NCBI RefSeq assembly: GCF_048269205.1
Contig: NZ_JBLXJC010000001.1
Location: 806,001-870,000, forward strand
Direction: 5' to 3'
DNA length: 64,000 nucleotides
Origin: Emcibacter sp048269205
GTDB taxonomy: Bacteria > Pseudomonadota > Alphaproteobacteria > Sphingomonadales > Emcibacteraceae
Positions 1-9,049 of the stretch are shown piece by piece. A program made the translations under genes and the position numbers. The notes under the pieces were generated by a model. The model ran no database searches. It was given only the letters and a program-made list of their open reading frames with translations, and was not told where the DNA came from. Each line of letters starts with the position of its first letter. Within the stretch, counting starts at the first letter, position 1.

Positions 1-2
1 CT

Positions 3-95
3 AACTTTATCTGTTCCATGGGATATGGGGACAGGGACAGTTTGCCGCCACGACAGGACCGGCTGGCATTTGACCAGGCCTGCAGGATTCTTTGA
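3..95 (+). CDS. C-terminal end of a RutE-like nitroreductase (malonic semialdehyde reductase family), partial
   Basis: The last 30 codons of a gene that begins before the window, ending in TGA at 93-95. The readable tail contains GYGDRDSLPPR and RLAFDQACRIL. This resembles the C-terminus I recall for the RutE/HadB nitroreductase subfamily, which ends in a GYGD...PRLSFEEAC pattern. Members are FMN enzymes that reduce malonic semialdehyde or related compounds with NAD(P)H. The other two forward frames also stay open for a short distance, so the call rests only on this motif. No catalytic residues are in view. Confidence 0.55.
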   Translation, partial: NFICSMGYGDRDSLPPRQDRLAFDQACRIL

Positions 96-128
96 GTAAC
101 CCGGGACTTATTCCAGGACAGGAGCCTT

Positions 129-842
129 ATGAATATTCTGGCCATTGACACAGCTCTGGGGGCTTGTTCCGCAGCGCTTCTGGTGGACGGTGACGTTGTT
201 GCCGGGCGCTTTGAAGAACGCCAGCGCGGACATGCCGAACGCCTGCTGCCGATGGTCGAGGAGGTGTTGGAGGAGGCAGGCCTGGCAAGATCCGGACTGC
301 AGGGCGTTGCCTGTACGCGGGGGCCGGGCACCTTTACCGGGGTTCGTATTGGCCTGTCTGCGGCAAAGGGGCTTTGTCTGGCCCTGGATATTCCGCTTGC
401 CGGTTTCACCAGCCTGGAAGTGGTTGCCCACAATGTGATACATCACCCCGAAGTGAAGGAGGGTACTCTGTGTGTTGCCCACGACGCGCGGCGCGGCGAG
501 GTCTATTTCCAGAAGTTCGTCTTGTCCGATGGACAGGTCAAGGCCGCAGGGGAACCGAAAGCGGTGGCGCTTGAAAAAATCCATGAAGAGTTGCCGTCCA
601 GTCCGTGCAGTCTGATTGGAACCGGGGCCGCCCTGGTCATGGAGGCGGTGCCGGAAGAAAGTCGGCCCCCTATCCTGTTGCCCGAGGTTGGCGGGCAACC
701 TGATGCGCGTATTATGGCGGTAATGGCTGGGCGTGAGCCGGATCGCTTCCAGAAGGAGCGGGTAATCGCACCGCTCTATCTTCGGGCACCGGACGCTGTC
801 CGGCCGAAAGTGGTGCCGCTTCCTTTTCAGGAGGGGAAATGA
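129..842 (+). CDS. tsaB: tRNA threonylcarbamoyladenosine biosynthesis protein TsaB
   Basis: TsaB is the ASKHA-fold partner of TsaD and TsaE, which transfer threonylcarbamoyl to A37 of ANN-decoding tRNAs in the cytoplasm. The protein is 237 aa, normal for the family. It opens with the nucleotide-fold strand MNILAIDTALGACSAAL and carries the signature GPGTFTGVRIGLSAAKGL near residues 65-82. The histidine and other metal ligands of TsaD are absent, as expected for the non-catalytic TsaB. An AGGAG lies just before the ATG. The 3' end overlaps rimI by four bases (ATGA), so the two are probably translationally coupled; this pairing is common in Alphaproteobacteria. Confidence 0.95.
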   Translation: MNILAIDTALGACSAALLVDGDVVAGRFEERQRGHAERLLPMVEEVLEEAGLARSGLQGVACTRGPGTFTGVRIGLSAAKGLCLALDIPLAGFTSLEVVAHNVIHHPEVKEGTLCVAHDARRGEVYFQKFVLSDGQVKAAGEPKAVALEKIHEELPSSPCSLIGTGAALVMEAVPEESRPPILLPEVGGQPDARIMAVMAGREPDRFQKERVIAPLYLRAPDAVRPKVVPLPFQEGK

Positions 843-1315
843 GCGCCGACTGGGCTGAATATCGTCTTATGGAAGGGGAAGCTGCCGGTCTTCTGGCGGA
901 AATTCATGACAGGGGATTTGCGGATGGACCGGAAAGAAGCTGGTCGGAGAATGAGTTTTCCACCCTGCTGGACATGCCCGGGAGTTTTGCGCTTGTCCTG
1001 CTTGTCCGGGATCTGCCCGCAGGTTTTGTCCTGGTTCGCCGGGTCGCGGATGAGGCGGAGATCCTGACCCTTGCCGTCCTGCCGGAAGTGAGGCGACAGG
1101 GACGTGCCGCCGGTCTCCTCGCCTATGTCCAGAATATGTTGCGTAAGGACTACGGCATAGAGAAGGTTTTCCTGGAAGTGCGTGCCGATAATGCACCGGC
1201 TTTGGCGCTCTACAGGAAATGTGGATTTCAGGAAGTGGGGCATCGCAGGAATTATTATTCAGTTGATGGGGACGGCTCAGCAGATGCGTTGGTTATGGCC
1301 TTGGGTTCCGAATAA
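839..1315 (+). CDS. rimI: Ribosomal-protein-alanine N-acetyltransferase RimI
   Basis: A GNAT-family acetyltransferase of 158 aa. RimI acetylates the N-terminal alanine of ribosomal protein S18 in E. coli. The acetyl-CoA pyrophosphate loop reads VRRQGRAAGLL near residues 84-94. It is followed by the family-typical LEVRADNAPALALYRKCGF near 118-136, where the Asn and Tyr contribute to the active site. The start overlaps the tsaB stop. The substrate is inferred from the family and from the tsaB-rimI arrangement. A wider GNAT role cannot be excluded because S18-type specificity cannot be read from the sequence. Confidence 0.9.
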   Translation: MSADWAEYRLMEGEAAGLLAEIHDRGFADGPERSWSENEFSTLLDMPGSFALVLLVRDLPAGFVLVRRVADEAEILTLAVLPEVRRQGRAAGLLAYVQNMLRKDYGIEKVFLEVRADNAPALALYRKCGFQEVGHRRNYYSVDGDGSADALVMALGSE

Positions 1316-1451
1316 AACCCGGACTTTCGGCAAGGTTTGAATGAATTTCCGCCAACGCGGAACGCAGGCTTGATAAATACCTGCGCTGGGTGCTAAAATG
1401 AGTTTGTCTTAGGGGCATTCAGCAAAAAAAACAATCAACTCAGGGTACAAA

Positions 1452-1859
1452 ATGACGTCAGAAATCGAAAACCTATGTATCGAAAAAGGCATGAGAATGA
1501 CTGATCAGCGCAGGGTTATTGCGCATGTTCTTTCTGAAGCTGAAGATCATCCCGATGTGGAGGAAGTCTATCGTCGTTCCGTAGACATGGATTCGAATAT
1601 CAGCATAGCCACGGTTTACCGGACTGTACGCCTGTTTGAAGAGGCTGGAATACTGGAGCGCCATGACTTCCGTGATGGCCGGTCCCGTTACGAGCCGGTT
1701 CCTGACGAGCATCATGACCATCTGATTGATATCGAGACCGGCGAGGTTATCGAGTTTAATGAAAAAGAGATTGAAGCACTTCAGGAAGAAATCGCCAAAA
1801 AACTGGGGTACAAGCTGATCGATCACCGGCTGGAACTATACGGTACAAAGATCAAGTAG
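1452..1859 (+). CDS. fur: Fur-family metal-dependent transcriptional regulator
   Basis: A 135-aa Fur-family winged-helix repressor. The recognition region SNISIATVYRTVRLFEEAGIL lies near residues 48-68 and the histidine-rich metal-site motif DEHHDHLI near 86-93. The C-terminal CxxC zinc pairs of gammaproteobacterial Fur are missing; the only cysteine is Cys8. That is usual for alphaproteobacterial Fur/Mur proteins. The triple-histidine haem motif of Irr is not present. It sits 136 bp after rimI with its own AGGG ribosome site. Whether it senses iron or manganese cannot be decided here; candidate target sites flank bfr at 11062 and 11336. Confidence 0.88.
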   Translation: MTSEIENLCIEKGMRMTDQRRVIAHVLSEAEDHPDVEEVYRRSVDMDSNISIATVYRTVRLFEEAGILERHDFRDGRSRYEPVPDEHHDHLIDIETGEVIEFNEKEIEALQEEIAKKLGYKLIDHRLELYGTKIK

Positions 1860-1963
1860 GTCTTAAAAGCTGGTATTTTTACCCATCTGATGGTATAGAC
1901 GCTGCCTTGCAGGTATCTGCGGGGCTTAAGCGTATGCAATGGTGAATTTTTAAACGGTATTAT

Positions 1964-2794
1964 ATGCGGACATATTTCAGAATTGTAAAAGCGCTGTTCT
2001 ATCTGACTGTCCTTTTGCCGCCGACTATTCTCGTCAAGAAAATCAGGTTCCCAGGATATAAAATCTGGCCCCACTGGGTCCATGGCAATCTGTGCCGGGC
2101 TTTCAATGTCCGCATTTCCACTGTGGGCACGCCCGTGGAGGGAACGACAACTCTGTTTGTCTCGAACCATATTTCCTGGCTTGATATTCTGGTTCTGGGA
2201 AAGGTGATCAAGGGCGCCTGTTTTATCGCCAAGAATGAAATGGAAGGCTGGCCCATACTCGGTTATCTGGCCAGCCTGCAACGCACCGTTTTTATTGACC
2301 GAAGCCGCAGGGCTGATGCCGGCAACCAGAAACATGAACTTCATAAACGCATGAAGGATGGCGACAGTCTGATTCTGTTCCCCGAGGGCACCACGTCTGA
2401 CGGTGGCCGGGTCCTGCCGTTCAAGAGCGCCCTGTTCGGGGTAACGGAAAAGGTAATGCATCTTCATGTGGACGAACAGGGGCACGTGGACGAGTTGATG
2501 GTGCAGCCGGTGACCATTGTTTATCGTCGCATCAATAATATGCCGGTAAACCGCAACAGCCTGTTCAAGGTGGCCTGGATCGGCGATATGGAGCTTGCAC
2601 CCCACCTGTGGAGTTTCCTGGGCCTGCTTAAGGTCGAGGTTGAGGTGCATTTCCACAAACCGGTATCCCGGAACCTGTTCAAGACTCGCAAGGAATTGGC
2701 CACCTATTGTCACCGGACCATTGAAAAACGGCTCCAGGATTGTCTTCGCGGCCGCCGACCGGAGCTTGGCCGCACTTCTAAAGTTGACTCCTGA
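1964..2794 (+). CDS. plsC: 1-acyl-sn-glycerol-3-phosphate acyltransferase (PlsC family)
   Basis: Membrane-associated acyltransferase expected to convert lysophosphatidic acid to phosphatidic acid in phospholipid synthesis. Of 276 aa, the N-terminus has a hydrophobic segment (ALFYLTVLLPPTIL). The catalytic HX4D block NHISWLD is near residue 67 and the substrate-binding FPEGTTSDG near 139. Both are intact. Related alphaproteobacterial PlsC homologues include ornithine-lipid acyltransferases (OlsA), so the acyl acceptor is not certain. It lies between fur and miaB on the same strand, with roughly 100-bp gaps on each side. Confidence 0.88.
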   Translation: MRTYFRIVKALFYLTVLLPPTILVKKIRFPGYKIWPHWVHGNLCRAFNVRISTVGTPVEGTTTLFVSNHISWLDILVLGKVIKGACFIAKNEMEGWPILGYLASLQRTVFIDRSRRADAGNQKHELHKRMKDGDSLILFPEGTTSDGGRVLPFKSALFGVTEKVMHLHVDEQGHVDELMVQPVTIVYRRINNMPVNRNSLFKVAWIGDMELAPHLWSFLGLLKVEVEVHFHKPVSRNLFKTRKELATYCHRTIEKRLQDCLRGRRPELGRTSKVDS

Positions 2795-2889
2795 CCGCAC
2801 AGTGATAGATTGCGCGCGCATAAAAGCGCGCTTTTTGCTACACTCTGGCCAGCAGGCGTTAAGAGGCCGGGTATACAGGTAAGGTCCAT

Positions 2890-4293
2890 ATGGATAAATC
2901 GAACACAAAGAAATTCTACATCAAGACCTACGGGTGCCAGATGAATGTCTATGATACGGAGCGTATGGTGGATGTAATGGCGCACGAGGGCTACTCGGTG
3001 ACCGATAGTCCCGAACAGGCCGACCTTGTTGTGTTGAATACCTGTCATATCCGGGAAAAAGCCGCCGAGAAGGTCTATTCCGACATTGGCCGATTGCGCG
3101 CCATGAAGGATAAAAGGGTCGAAAGCGGCGAGCAGATGGTTCTTGCTGTAGGCGGCTGCGTAGCCCAGGCAGAAGGCGGGCAGATCATGAAGAGGGCGCC
3201 AGTGGTGGACATGGTGTTCGGACCCCAGACCTATCACAGGCTGCCGGATATGGTCAAACAGGCCGTCTCGGCAAAGCAGGCCGGAGACCAACCGCGCATT
3301 CTCGATACGGACCTTTCCGTGGATGAAAAATTCGAGAGCCTGGGTAAAAAGCAGGTGGGGCAGAAAACGTCAGCCTTCCTGACCGTACAGGAAGGCTGTG
3401 ACAAATTCTGTACCTATTGCGTGGTTCCCTATACCCGCGGGGCTGAATTTTCGCGAAAAATTGAAGACGTCATGACTGATGCCCGCAAGCTGGCGGAGGC
3501 CGGTGTGGTGGAAATCACTCTGCTGGGCCAGAATGTAAATGCCTACCACGGCATGGGCGAGAACGGCGAGGAATGGTCTCTGGCGCGGCTGATCCGGGAA
3601 CTGGCGGAAGAGCCGGGTTTTCAGCGCATTCGGTATACCACGTCCCATCCGTCTGACATGACGGACGAACTGATCCAGGTCCATGCGGAGGTGGAGCAGT
3701 GCATGCCCTATCTGCATCTTCCGGTACAGGCGGGATCGGATCGCATTCTCAAGGCCATGAACCGGCATCATACGGCGGATTCTTATCGGAAAATCATTGA
3801 CGACCTGCGCAAGGCCCGTCCGGAAATTGCCTTGTCCGGCGATTTTATTGTCGGCTTCCCGGGGGAGACAGACGAGGAATTCCAGGAAACCATGCAGCTG
3901 GTGCGGGATATTGGTTATGCCCAGGCCTACAGCTTTAAATACAGCGCCCGGCCGGGAACACCGGCGGCTACTATGGAAGACCAGGTGCCGGAGGAGGTGA
4001 AAGCCAAGCGGCTTGCCGAACTTCAGGCGGAATTGAGCCGCCAGCAGGTGGCCTTCAACGAGGGCACCGTCGGGCAGGTTATGCCTGTGCTTCTGGAACG
4101 TCACGGAAAGGAGGCTGGTCAGCTTGTGGGACGCAGTCCCTATATGCAGGCAGTCCATGTGACACTGGCGGATGACAGCCAGCGGGATCACTATTTTGGC
4201 CGTATCGTCGATGTGGAAATCCTGTCTGCCGGGCCGCATAGCCTGAAGGGGCAGATAGCTGACGCGGCATCTCCTGCCGCAGTCAGGGCCTGA
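2890..4293 (+). CDS. miaB: tRNA-2-methylthio-N6-dimethylallyladenosine synthase MiaB
   Basis: Radical SAM methylthiotransferase that adds a methylthio group to i6A37 of tRNA. The 467-aa protein has the UPF0004 domain first, with three cluster cysteines in YGCQMN, LNTCHIR and VGGCVAQ. The radical SAM CxxxCxxC, CDKFCTYC, lies near residues 170-177, and a TRAM RNA-binding domain occupies the last about 70 residues. All six cluster cysteines are present. The stop is five bases before phoH, consistent with a miaB-phoH-ybeY-corC-lnt operon, the standard alphaproteobacterial order. Confidence 0.97.
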   Translation: MDKSNTKKFYIKTYGCQMNVYDTERMVDVMAHEGYSVTDSPEQADLVVLNTCHIREKAAEKVYSDIGRLRAMKDKRVESGEQMVLAVGGCVAQAEGGQIMKRAPVVDMVFGPQTYHRLPDMVKQAVSAKQAGDQPRILDTDLSVDEKFESLGKKQVGQKTSAFLTVQEGCDKFCTYCVVPYTRGAEFSRKIEDVMTDARKLAEAGVVEITLLGQNVNAYHGMGENGEEWSLARLIRELAEEPGFQRIRYTTSHPSDMTDELIQVHAEVEQCMPYLHLPVQAGSDRILKAMNRHHTADSYRKIIDDLRKARPEIALSGDFIVGFPGETDEEFQETMQLVRDIGYAQAYSFKYSARPGTPAATMEDQVPEEVKAKRLAELQAELSRQQVAFNEGTVGQVMPVLLERHGKEAGQLVGRSPYMQAVHVTLADDSQRDHYFGRIVDVEILSAGPHSLKGQIADAASPAAVRA

Positions 4294-4298
4294 GTACC

Positions 4299-5303
4299 AT
4301 GGCGGGGAACGATAACGGCATCACTGAAGAGATCATTCTGGAGTTCGAGGACAACAGGCTGCTGGCTCTGCTATGCGGCGAGCATAATGTGCACCTGTCC
4401 CGTATCGAGCAAAAGCTTGGTGTCACTCTGATCGGTCGCGGCAACCTGATTTCTATTATCGGAGATCTCGAGGCCGCTGACCTGTCCCGGTCCGCCCTGC
4501 TCAGACTCTATGACCAGCTGGAAAAGGGTTTTGATGTGACTCTGGCCGAGGTGGACGCCGCCGTTCGTATGGCTTTTGTCACCGACAGCCCGAAAGATGA
4601 GACCCTGCAGCGGAAAAAGCACGAGGCGGAAAACGAAATCGTGATCCGCACCCGCAAGACGGTGCTGAGCCCCAGGACGCCAAACCAGGCCAGTTATATC
4701 GAGGCGCTTCGGGACCGGGAAATGATCTTCGGCCTTGGCCCGGCGGGTACAGGCAAGACCTTTCTCGCGGTGGCGATGGCGACCTCTTTCCTTCTGGAAG
4801 GAAAGGTGGAAAAGATCATTCTGTCCCGTCCGGCGGTGGAGGCGGGGGAAAAACTGGGCTTTCTGCCGGGTGATATGCGGGAAAAGGTCGATCCCTACCT
4901 GACGCCGCTGTTTGATGCTCTCGGCCAGATGATTTCCCTAGAACAGACGGAACGGCGGATCGAGCGGGGTGAAATCGAGATCGCGCCACTGGCTTTCATG
5001 CGCGGGCGAACCCTGTCCAATGCCTTTGTCATTCTTGACGAGGCACAGAATACGACTCCCATGCAGATGAAGATGTTTCTGACCCGTTTCGGGGAAAATT
5101 GCCGCATGGTGGTCTGCGGCGATCCGTCACAGGTGGATTTGCCTGACGGGTCGCGGTCCGGTCTGACAGATGCGCTGGACATCCTGAAGCCCATTCACGA
5201 TATCGCCTTTGTCAATTTCACGGCGGCCGATGTGGTGCGCCATCCGCTTGTGGGCAAGATTGTGGATGCCTATGACAGTCGGGGCGCCAAGAAGAAAAAA
5301 TAA
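4299..5303 (+). CDS. phoH: PhoH-like P-loop ATPase
   Basis: Cytoplasmic ATPase of the PhoH family, associated with RNA metabolism and stress, and usually encoded next to ybeY. The protein is 334 aa. The N-terminal about 120 residues form the small nucleic-acid-binding-like domain. Walker A is GPAGTGKT near residue 147, and Walker B with its DEAQN extension (FVILDEAQN) is near 243. Its last base is shared with the first base of the ybeY start codon, so translation is likely coupled. The molecular substrate of PhoH is not established for the family. Confidence 0.93.
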   Translation: MAGNDNGITEEIILEFEDNRLLALLCGEHNVHLSRIEQKLGVTLIGRGNLISIIGDLEAADLSRSALLRLYDQLEKGFDVTLAEVDAAVRMAFVTDSPKDETLQRKKHEAENEIVIRTRKTVLSPRTPNQASYIEALRDREMIFGLGPAGTGKTFLAVAMATSFLLEGKVEKIILSRPAVEAGEKLGFLPGDMREKVDPYLTPLFDALGQMISLEQTERRIERGEIEIAPLAFMRGRTLSNAFVILDEAQNTTPMQMKMFLTRFGENCRMVVCGDPSQVDLPDGSRSGLTDALDILKPIHDIAFVNFTAADVVRHPLVGKIVDAYDSRGAKKKK

Positions 5304-5842
5304 TGAACACGTCCAATATCCAGCTGGATATCAATACGGAAGAAACAGGCTGGGAGGAACAGCTTCCCGAAGCCGCCGGGCTGATCCGGTCAGTTCTGGA
5401 CAAGCTGGCGGCACATTGTCCCGAAGGTGCGGTTCTGACCCGCTTTCCCCGTCCGGAACTCAGTATCCTGCTGACAAATGATGAAAATATCCGGATTCTG
5501 AACCGGGATTATCGGGGAAAGGACAAGGCCACCAATGTATTGTCCTTTCCCGCGTTGTCAGAAGAGGAAATTGAAGGGTATTTCCATGCCGGGTCGGAGC
5601 TTCCCGATTATCCGGTGTCCCTCGGCGATATCATTCTTGCCCTTGAAACGGTGAAAAATGAAGCCATATCCTCGAACACAAGCCTGGAAAACCACTTTTG
5701 CCACCTGATCGTTCACGGATTGTTACATCTTTTGGGGTATGACCACATGAACGATATCGAGGCCGAAGAGATGGAAGGGCTTGAAAAGACCATCCTCGGC
5801 ACTTTAGGGATTGACGATCCCTATGCCGAGATGTCAACCTGA
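5303..5842 (+). CDS. ybeY: Endoribonuclease YbeY, 16S rRNA maturation factor
   Basis: Zinc-dependent single-strand endoribonuclease acting in 16S rRNA 3' maturation and ribosome quality control. Of 179 aa, the metal site HGLLHLLGYDH near residues 136-146 holds the three histidines of the H-x3-H-x5-H signature. The NxxYRGKDKATNVLSFP block is in the middle of the protein. The start overlaps the phoH stop by one base. It is followed after 38 bp by corC, again the usual gene order. Confidence 0.95.
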   Translation: MNTSNIQLDINTEETGWEEQLPEAAGLIRSVLDKLAAHCPEGAVLTRFPRPELSILLTNDENIRILNRDYRGKDKATNVLSFPALSEEEIEGYFHAGSELPDYPVSLGDIILALETVKNEAISSNTSLENHFCHLIVHGLLHLLGYDHMNDIEAEEMEGLEKTILGTLGIDDPYAEMST

Positions 5843-5880
5843 AAGGCGAATTTTGAGATATTTGCTCAAAGAATGGTAAG

Positions 5881-6846
5881 ATGAACCTACAAAATGGCAC
5901 GATTGGGGAAAAGGCGGAATCTGAGCCTTCCTCGAGTAACAAGGGTGGTTTGTGGAACTGGCTGAAAAAGGTCCTGACCACCCGAAATGGCGACACCTCC
6001 CTCAAGGAAAGCCTCGAAGAGGTCATTGAGGGATTTGAGGCGGAAGATTCCTCCCTCAGGGAAGAAGAACGCTCGATCATCAAGAACACCCTGGCATTCG
6101 GTGACAAGCGCGCGGATGAAATTATGGTGCCGCGGGCGGATATTGTCGCGGTCGAGGCCTCCACCGGTTTCGAGGAACTGTTGCATCTTTTCCTCAAGGC
6201 CAGCACCTCGCGCCTTCCGGTCTATCGGGAGAGCCTCGACGAGGTGATTGCCATGGTGCACATCAAGGATGTTTTTGCCGCCTATGTCTCCAGCGAAGGT
6301 GGGGGAAATAACAAACTTCCACCGCTCAAAAGCCTGCACCGGCCGATCCTTTTCGTTCCGCCCAGCATGCGCCTGATGGATATTCTGGTGAAGATGCAGG
6401 CGACCCATATTCATATGGCGCTTGTGGTGGATGAATACGGTGGTACGGACGGACTTGTCACCATCGAGGACCTGGTGGAACAGATCGTCGGCGATATCGA
6501 GGATGAACATGATGTCATTGCCGAGGAACTCCTCTCCGAACTGCCGGGCGGACGCTTGCGCGCGGATTCCCGTCTTACCATCGAGGAACTGGAGGATCTT
6601 CTTAGCCTCGACCTGTTGCCCGATGAGCAGGATGATGATGTGGATACCCTGGGTGGCCTGGTGTTCACCCTGGCTGGCAGCATTCCCAAAGTAGGGGAAG
6701 TCATTGAACATGAAAACGGCCTTCGTTTTGAAATCCTCGAAGGTGATGAACGACGTATAAAAACAATCTTGATCCATCGGCCAAAGCCTGAAACTATGCC
6801 GCAGCACAATAATATGGTCGGCGGGGATTCAGGGAATGGTGACTGA
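5881..6846 (+). CDS. corC: CorC/HlyC-type CBS-domain protein
   Basis: Cytoplasmic CBS-pair protein of 321 aa without the N-terminal DUF21 membrane domain, matching CorC/YbeX rather than full CNNM transporters. CBS motifs lie at about 75-205 (DEIMVPRADIVAVE, then HMALVVDEYGGTDGLVTIEDLVEQIVGDIEDEHD). The C-terminal CorC_HlyC domain covers about 220-305. Family roles proposed are in magnesium/cobalt handling and, for E. coli YbeX, ribosome metabolism. The gene overlaps lnt by 11 bases. No strong ribosome site is seen before the ATG, so the exact start is less certain than the identity. Confidence 0.88.
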   Translation: MNLQNGTIGEKAESEPSSSNKGGLWNWLKKVLTTRNGDTSLKESLEEVIEGFEAEDSSLREEERSIIKNTLAFGDKRADEIMVPRADIVAVEASTGFEELLHLFLKASTSRLPVYRESLDEVIAMVHIKDVFAAYVSSEGGGNNKLPPLKSLHRPILFVPPSMRLMDILVKMQATHIHMALVVDEYGGTDGLVTIEDLVEQIVGDIEDEHDVIAEELLSELPGGRLRADSRLTIEELEDLLSLDLLPDEQDDDVDTLGGLVFTLAGSIPKVGEVIEHENGLRFEILEGDERRIKTILIHRPKPETMPQHNNMVGGDSGNGD

Positions 6847-8452
6847 GACAGCGGAACAGGCGAAAAAGACCTCTCTTCCTGGCAGGATTGACAACTGGAT
6901 CGGGGCGCGCAGCGCCCTGCAGCTCGTAATCCTGTCTTTTCTTTCCGGGGTTTTGTCGGCTTTTGCGTTCGCGCCTTTCTATCTGCTGCCGCTGTTGTGG
7001 ATTTCCTATCCTCTCTTTCTCCTTCTTCTTCGGAAACTTGACAAAAAAGCCGAAGCCTTTGCCATCTCCTGGTGGTTCGGGTTCGGACAGTTTTTTACGG
7101 GTATCCTGTGGATTGCCAACAGTTTCTACCAACAGGATGACATCCCTGCCTGGACGGGATATTTCGCTGTCGGTTGTCTGGCCGGCGTGCTGGCGATCTA
7201 CAGCGGTCTTGTCGGCCTGGCCATGAATGCCTTCTGGCACAGGACGAAATCACAGGCCAACCTGCTGCCGGCTCTTTTGGTCTTTTGCGGGTTGTGGAAC
7301 CTCGCCGAATGGGTGAGGGGGCATTTTTTAACCGGGTTTCCCTGGAATCTCTCCGGTTATGTCTGGGGCTTTTCAGACAGCATGTTACAGTCCACAAGCA
7401 TCTGGGGAATATATGGTCTCGGCCCGATAACGATTTGTTTTGCCCTGGCGCCGCTGGTTTTTCTGAGTCTGGCCCCAAGGACCGCAAGGCTGATCCTTGC
7501 GGCGGGACTGTACGTGCTTTTGTTCGCCGGACTATTCCTTTTTGGCGCCCGGCGGCTTGACCAAGAAACGCAATATGTCGACGACGTGGGTCTGCGGCTT
7601 GTCCAGTCCAATATCAACCAGCGGGATAAATGGGCGCGGGAAAAACGGGCCGATAACTTCCTCGACTATCTGGCCATGAGCGACCGCAAGGGAAACAGTG
7701 GCGTGACCCATATCATCTGGCCGGAAACTTCCGTGATCTACTTTCTCGATCAGGAGCCCTTCCGGCGCTATATGATTGCTGACATGCTGGGGGATGACGG
7801 TATGGTGCTGACCGGTTTTCCGCGTCGTGAGTGGCGTCAGGATGAGCTCAGAATCTACAATTCCTTTATAGCCATAGACAGTGACGGTCAGATCGGCGCA
7901 ATCTACGATAAGAGCCATCTTGTTCCTTTCGGAGAATATGTTCCGGCCTTTTTCAAGGTGATTCTCTCTGCTATGGGGCTTGAGAGAGCCATCGGCGGCC
8001 TTGATTACAGTCCGGGCGCGGGGCTTGTGACCCAGCATGTTCCAGGGACGCCGCCCTTTGGTGTCCTGGTCTGTTATGAAATCATTTTTCCAGGCGCCGT
8101 TACCGATGAAAAAGACCGGCCCGAGTGGTTGCTGAATATCACGAATGACGCTTGGTACGGCACGCTGACAGGGCCTTACCAGCATTTTTTGCAGACCCGT
8201 GTCAGGGCCATCGAGGAAGGATTACCTGTTGTCAGATCGGCAGGAACCGGTATTTCTGCGGTAATAGATTCATATGGGCGGGTCATTAAACGCATTGATC
8301 TGCAAAAACGTGGTACAATTGACCATAAATTGCCTGCCAAGCTGGAGAAACAGACTTTTTATGTCCGTTTCAGGGATATGATTTTTACAGTAATGAGCCT
8401 CTCGATTATACTTGCCGGAATGTTTTTTTCCATGCGGCGGTCCATGTTATAA
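6836..8452 (+). CDS. lnt: Apolipoprotein N-acyltransferase
   Basis: Inner-membrane enzyme that N-acylates the N-terminal cysteine of lipoproteins in the last maturation step. The 538-aa protein has about six membrane segments in its first 240 residues, then a nitrilase-like domain. The catalytic triad is visible: Glu in IIWPETSV (about 296), Lys in YDKSHLVPFGEY (about 357) and Cys in VCYEIIFP (about 411). The last membrane helix is at the C-terminus. It overlaps corC by 11 bases and closes the phoH-ybeY-corC-lnt run. Confidence 0.95.
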   Translation: MVTETAEQAKKTSLPGRIDNWIGARSALQLVILSFLSGVLSAFAFAPFYLLPLLWISYPLFLLLLRKLDKKAEAFAISWWFGFGQFFTGILWIANSFYQQDDIPAWTGYFAVGCLAGVLAIYSGLVGLAMNAFWHRTKSQANLLPALLVFCGLWNLAEWVRGHFLTGFPWNLSGYVWGFSDSMLQSTSIWGIYGLGPITICFALAPLVFLSLAPRTARLILAAGLYVLLFAGLFLFGARRLDQETQYVDDVGLRLVQSNINQRDKWAREKRADNFLDYLAMSDRKGNSGVTHIIWPETSVIYFLDQEPFRRYMIADMLGDDGMVLTGFPRREWRQDELRIYNSFIAIDSDGQIGAIYDKSHLVPFGEYVPAFFKVILSAMGLERAIGGLDYSPGAGLVTQHVPGTPPFGVLVCYEIIFPGAVTDEKDRPEWLLNITNDAWYGTLTGPYQHFLQTRVRAIEEGLPVVRSAGTGISAVIDSYGRVIKRIDLQKRGTIDHKLPAKLEKQTFYVRFRDMIFTVMSLSIILAGMFFSMRRSML

Positions 8453-8566
8453 ATCAAGGCATATAAGATAATACTTGACCTTAATATTATTCGTTACTAA
8501 AAAAAATAGCTGGCTATGCGTGGGGTCGTACCGAGTTTTGAGTAAAATTTTGATTTTGGAAAAAAT

Positions 8567-8980
8567 ATGAAGAAACCTATTCCTAATCCTGTTGATGTAC
8601 ATGTAGGTTCACGGGTAAGACTTCGCAGAACTCTTCTTGGAATGAGTCAGGAAAAACTGGGCAAGGCCCTCGGTCTTACGTTTCAGCAAATTCAGAAATA
8701 TGAACGGGGCGCCAACCGTATCGGTTCCAGTCGCCTGTTTCAGCTTTCACAAATTCTGGATGTCCCTGTTTCCTTCTTCTTTGATGACATGTCCGACGAG
8801 GTCGCTGCCGGCCAGGGATCGAAAGACAAAGAAGCGCAAACAGTTGAAGTGGACCAGATGTCCCGCAGGGAAACACTGGAGCTTGTACGTGCCTATTACA
8901 AGATTTCAGATCCTTCTGTGCGCAAGAAAGCATTCGAGCTGGTCAAGGCCCTCGGAAATTCTGCACTGGCTACTGAATAG
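8567..8980 (+). CDS. XRE-family helix-turn-helix regulator
   Basis: A 137-aa cytoplasmic DNA-binding protein. The HTH_3 domain covers about residues 11-65, with the core LGKALGLTFQQIQKYERGAN. The C-terminal half is acidic and helical. Close relatives sit immediately downstream of lnt in many Alphaproteobacteria, where metK usually follows. Here DUF952 and pyrD follow instead. The 115-bp upstream gap is AT-rich and likely carries its promoter. Targets are unknown. Confidence 0.85.
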   Translation: MKKPIPNPVDVHVGSRVRLRRTLLGMSQEKLGKALGLTFQQIQKYERGANRIGSSRLFQLSQILDVPVSFFFDDMSDEVAAGQGSKDKEAQTVEVDQMSRRETLELVRAYYKISDPSVRKKAFELVKALGNSALATE

Positions 8981-9049
8981 TTTTCAGGATTTCGGCGTCT
9001 CACGTCAAAGAGAACTGATGTCCCGGGAGATATCTCCGGGGCAGAGGGT

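Noticed and set aside
1823..2908. 361-codon minus-strand open frame opposite plsC
   Set aside because: It fully overlaps plsC, whose HX4D and FPEGTT motifs are intact; the antisense translation has no recognisable features.
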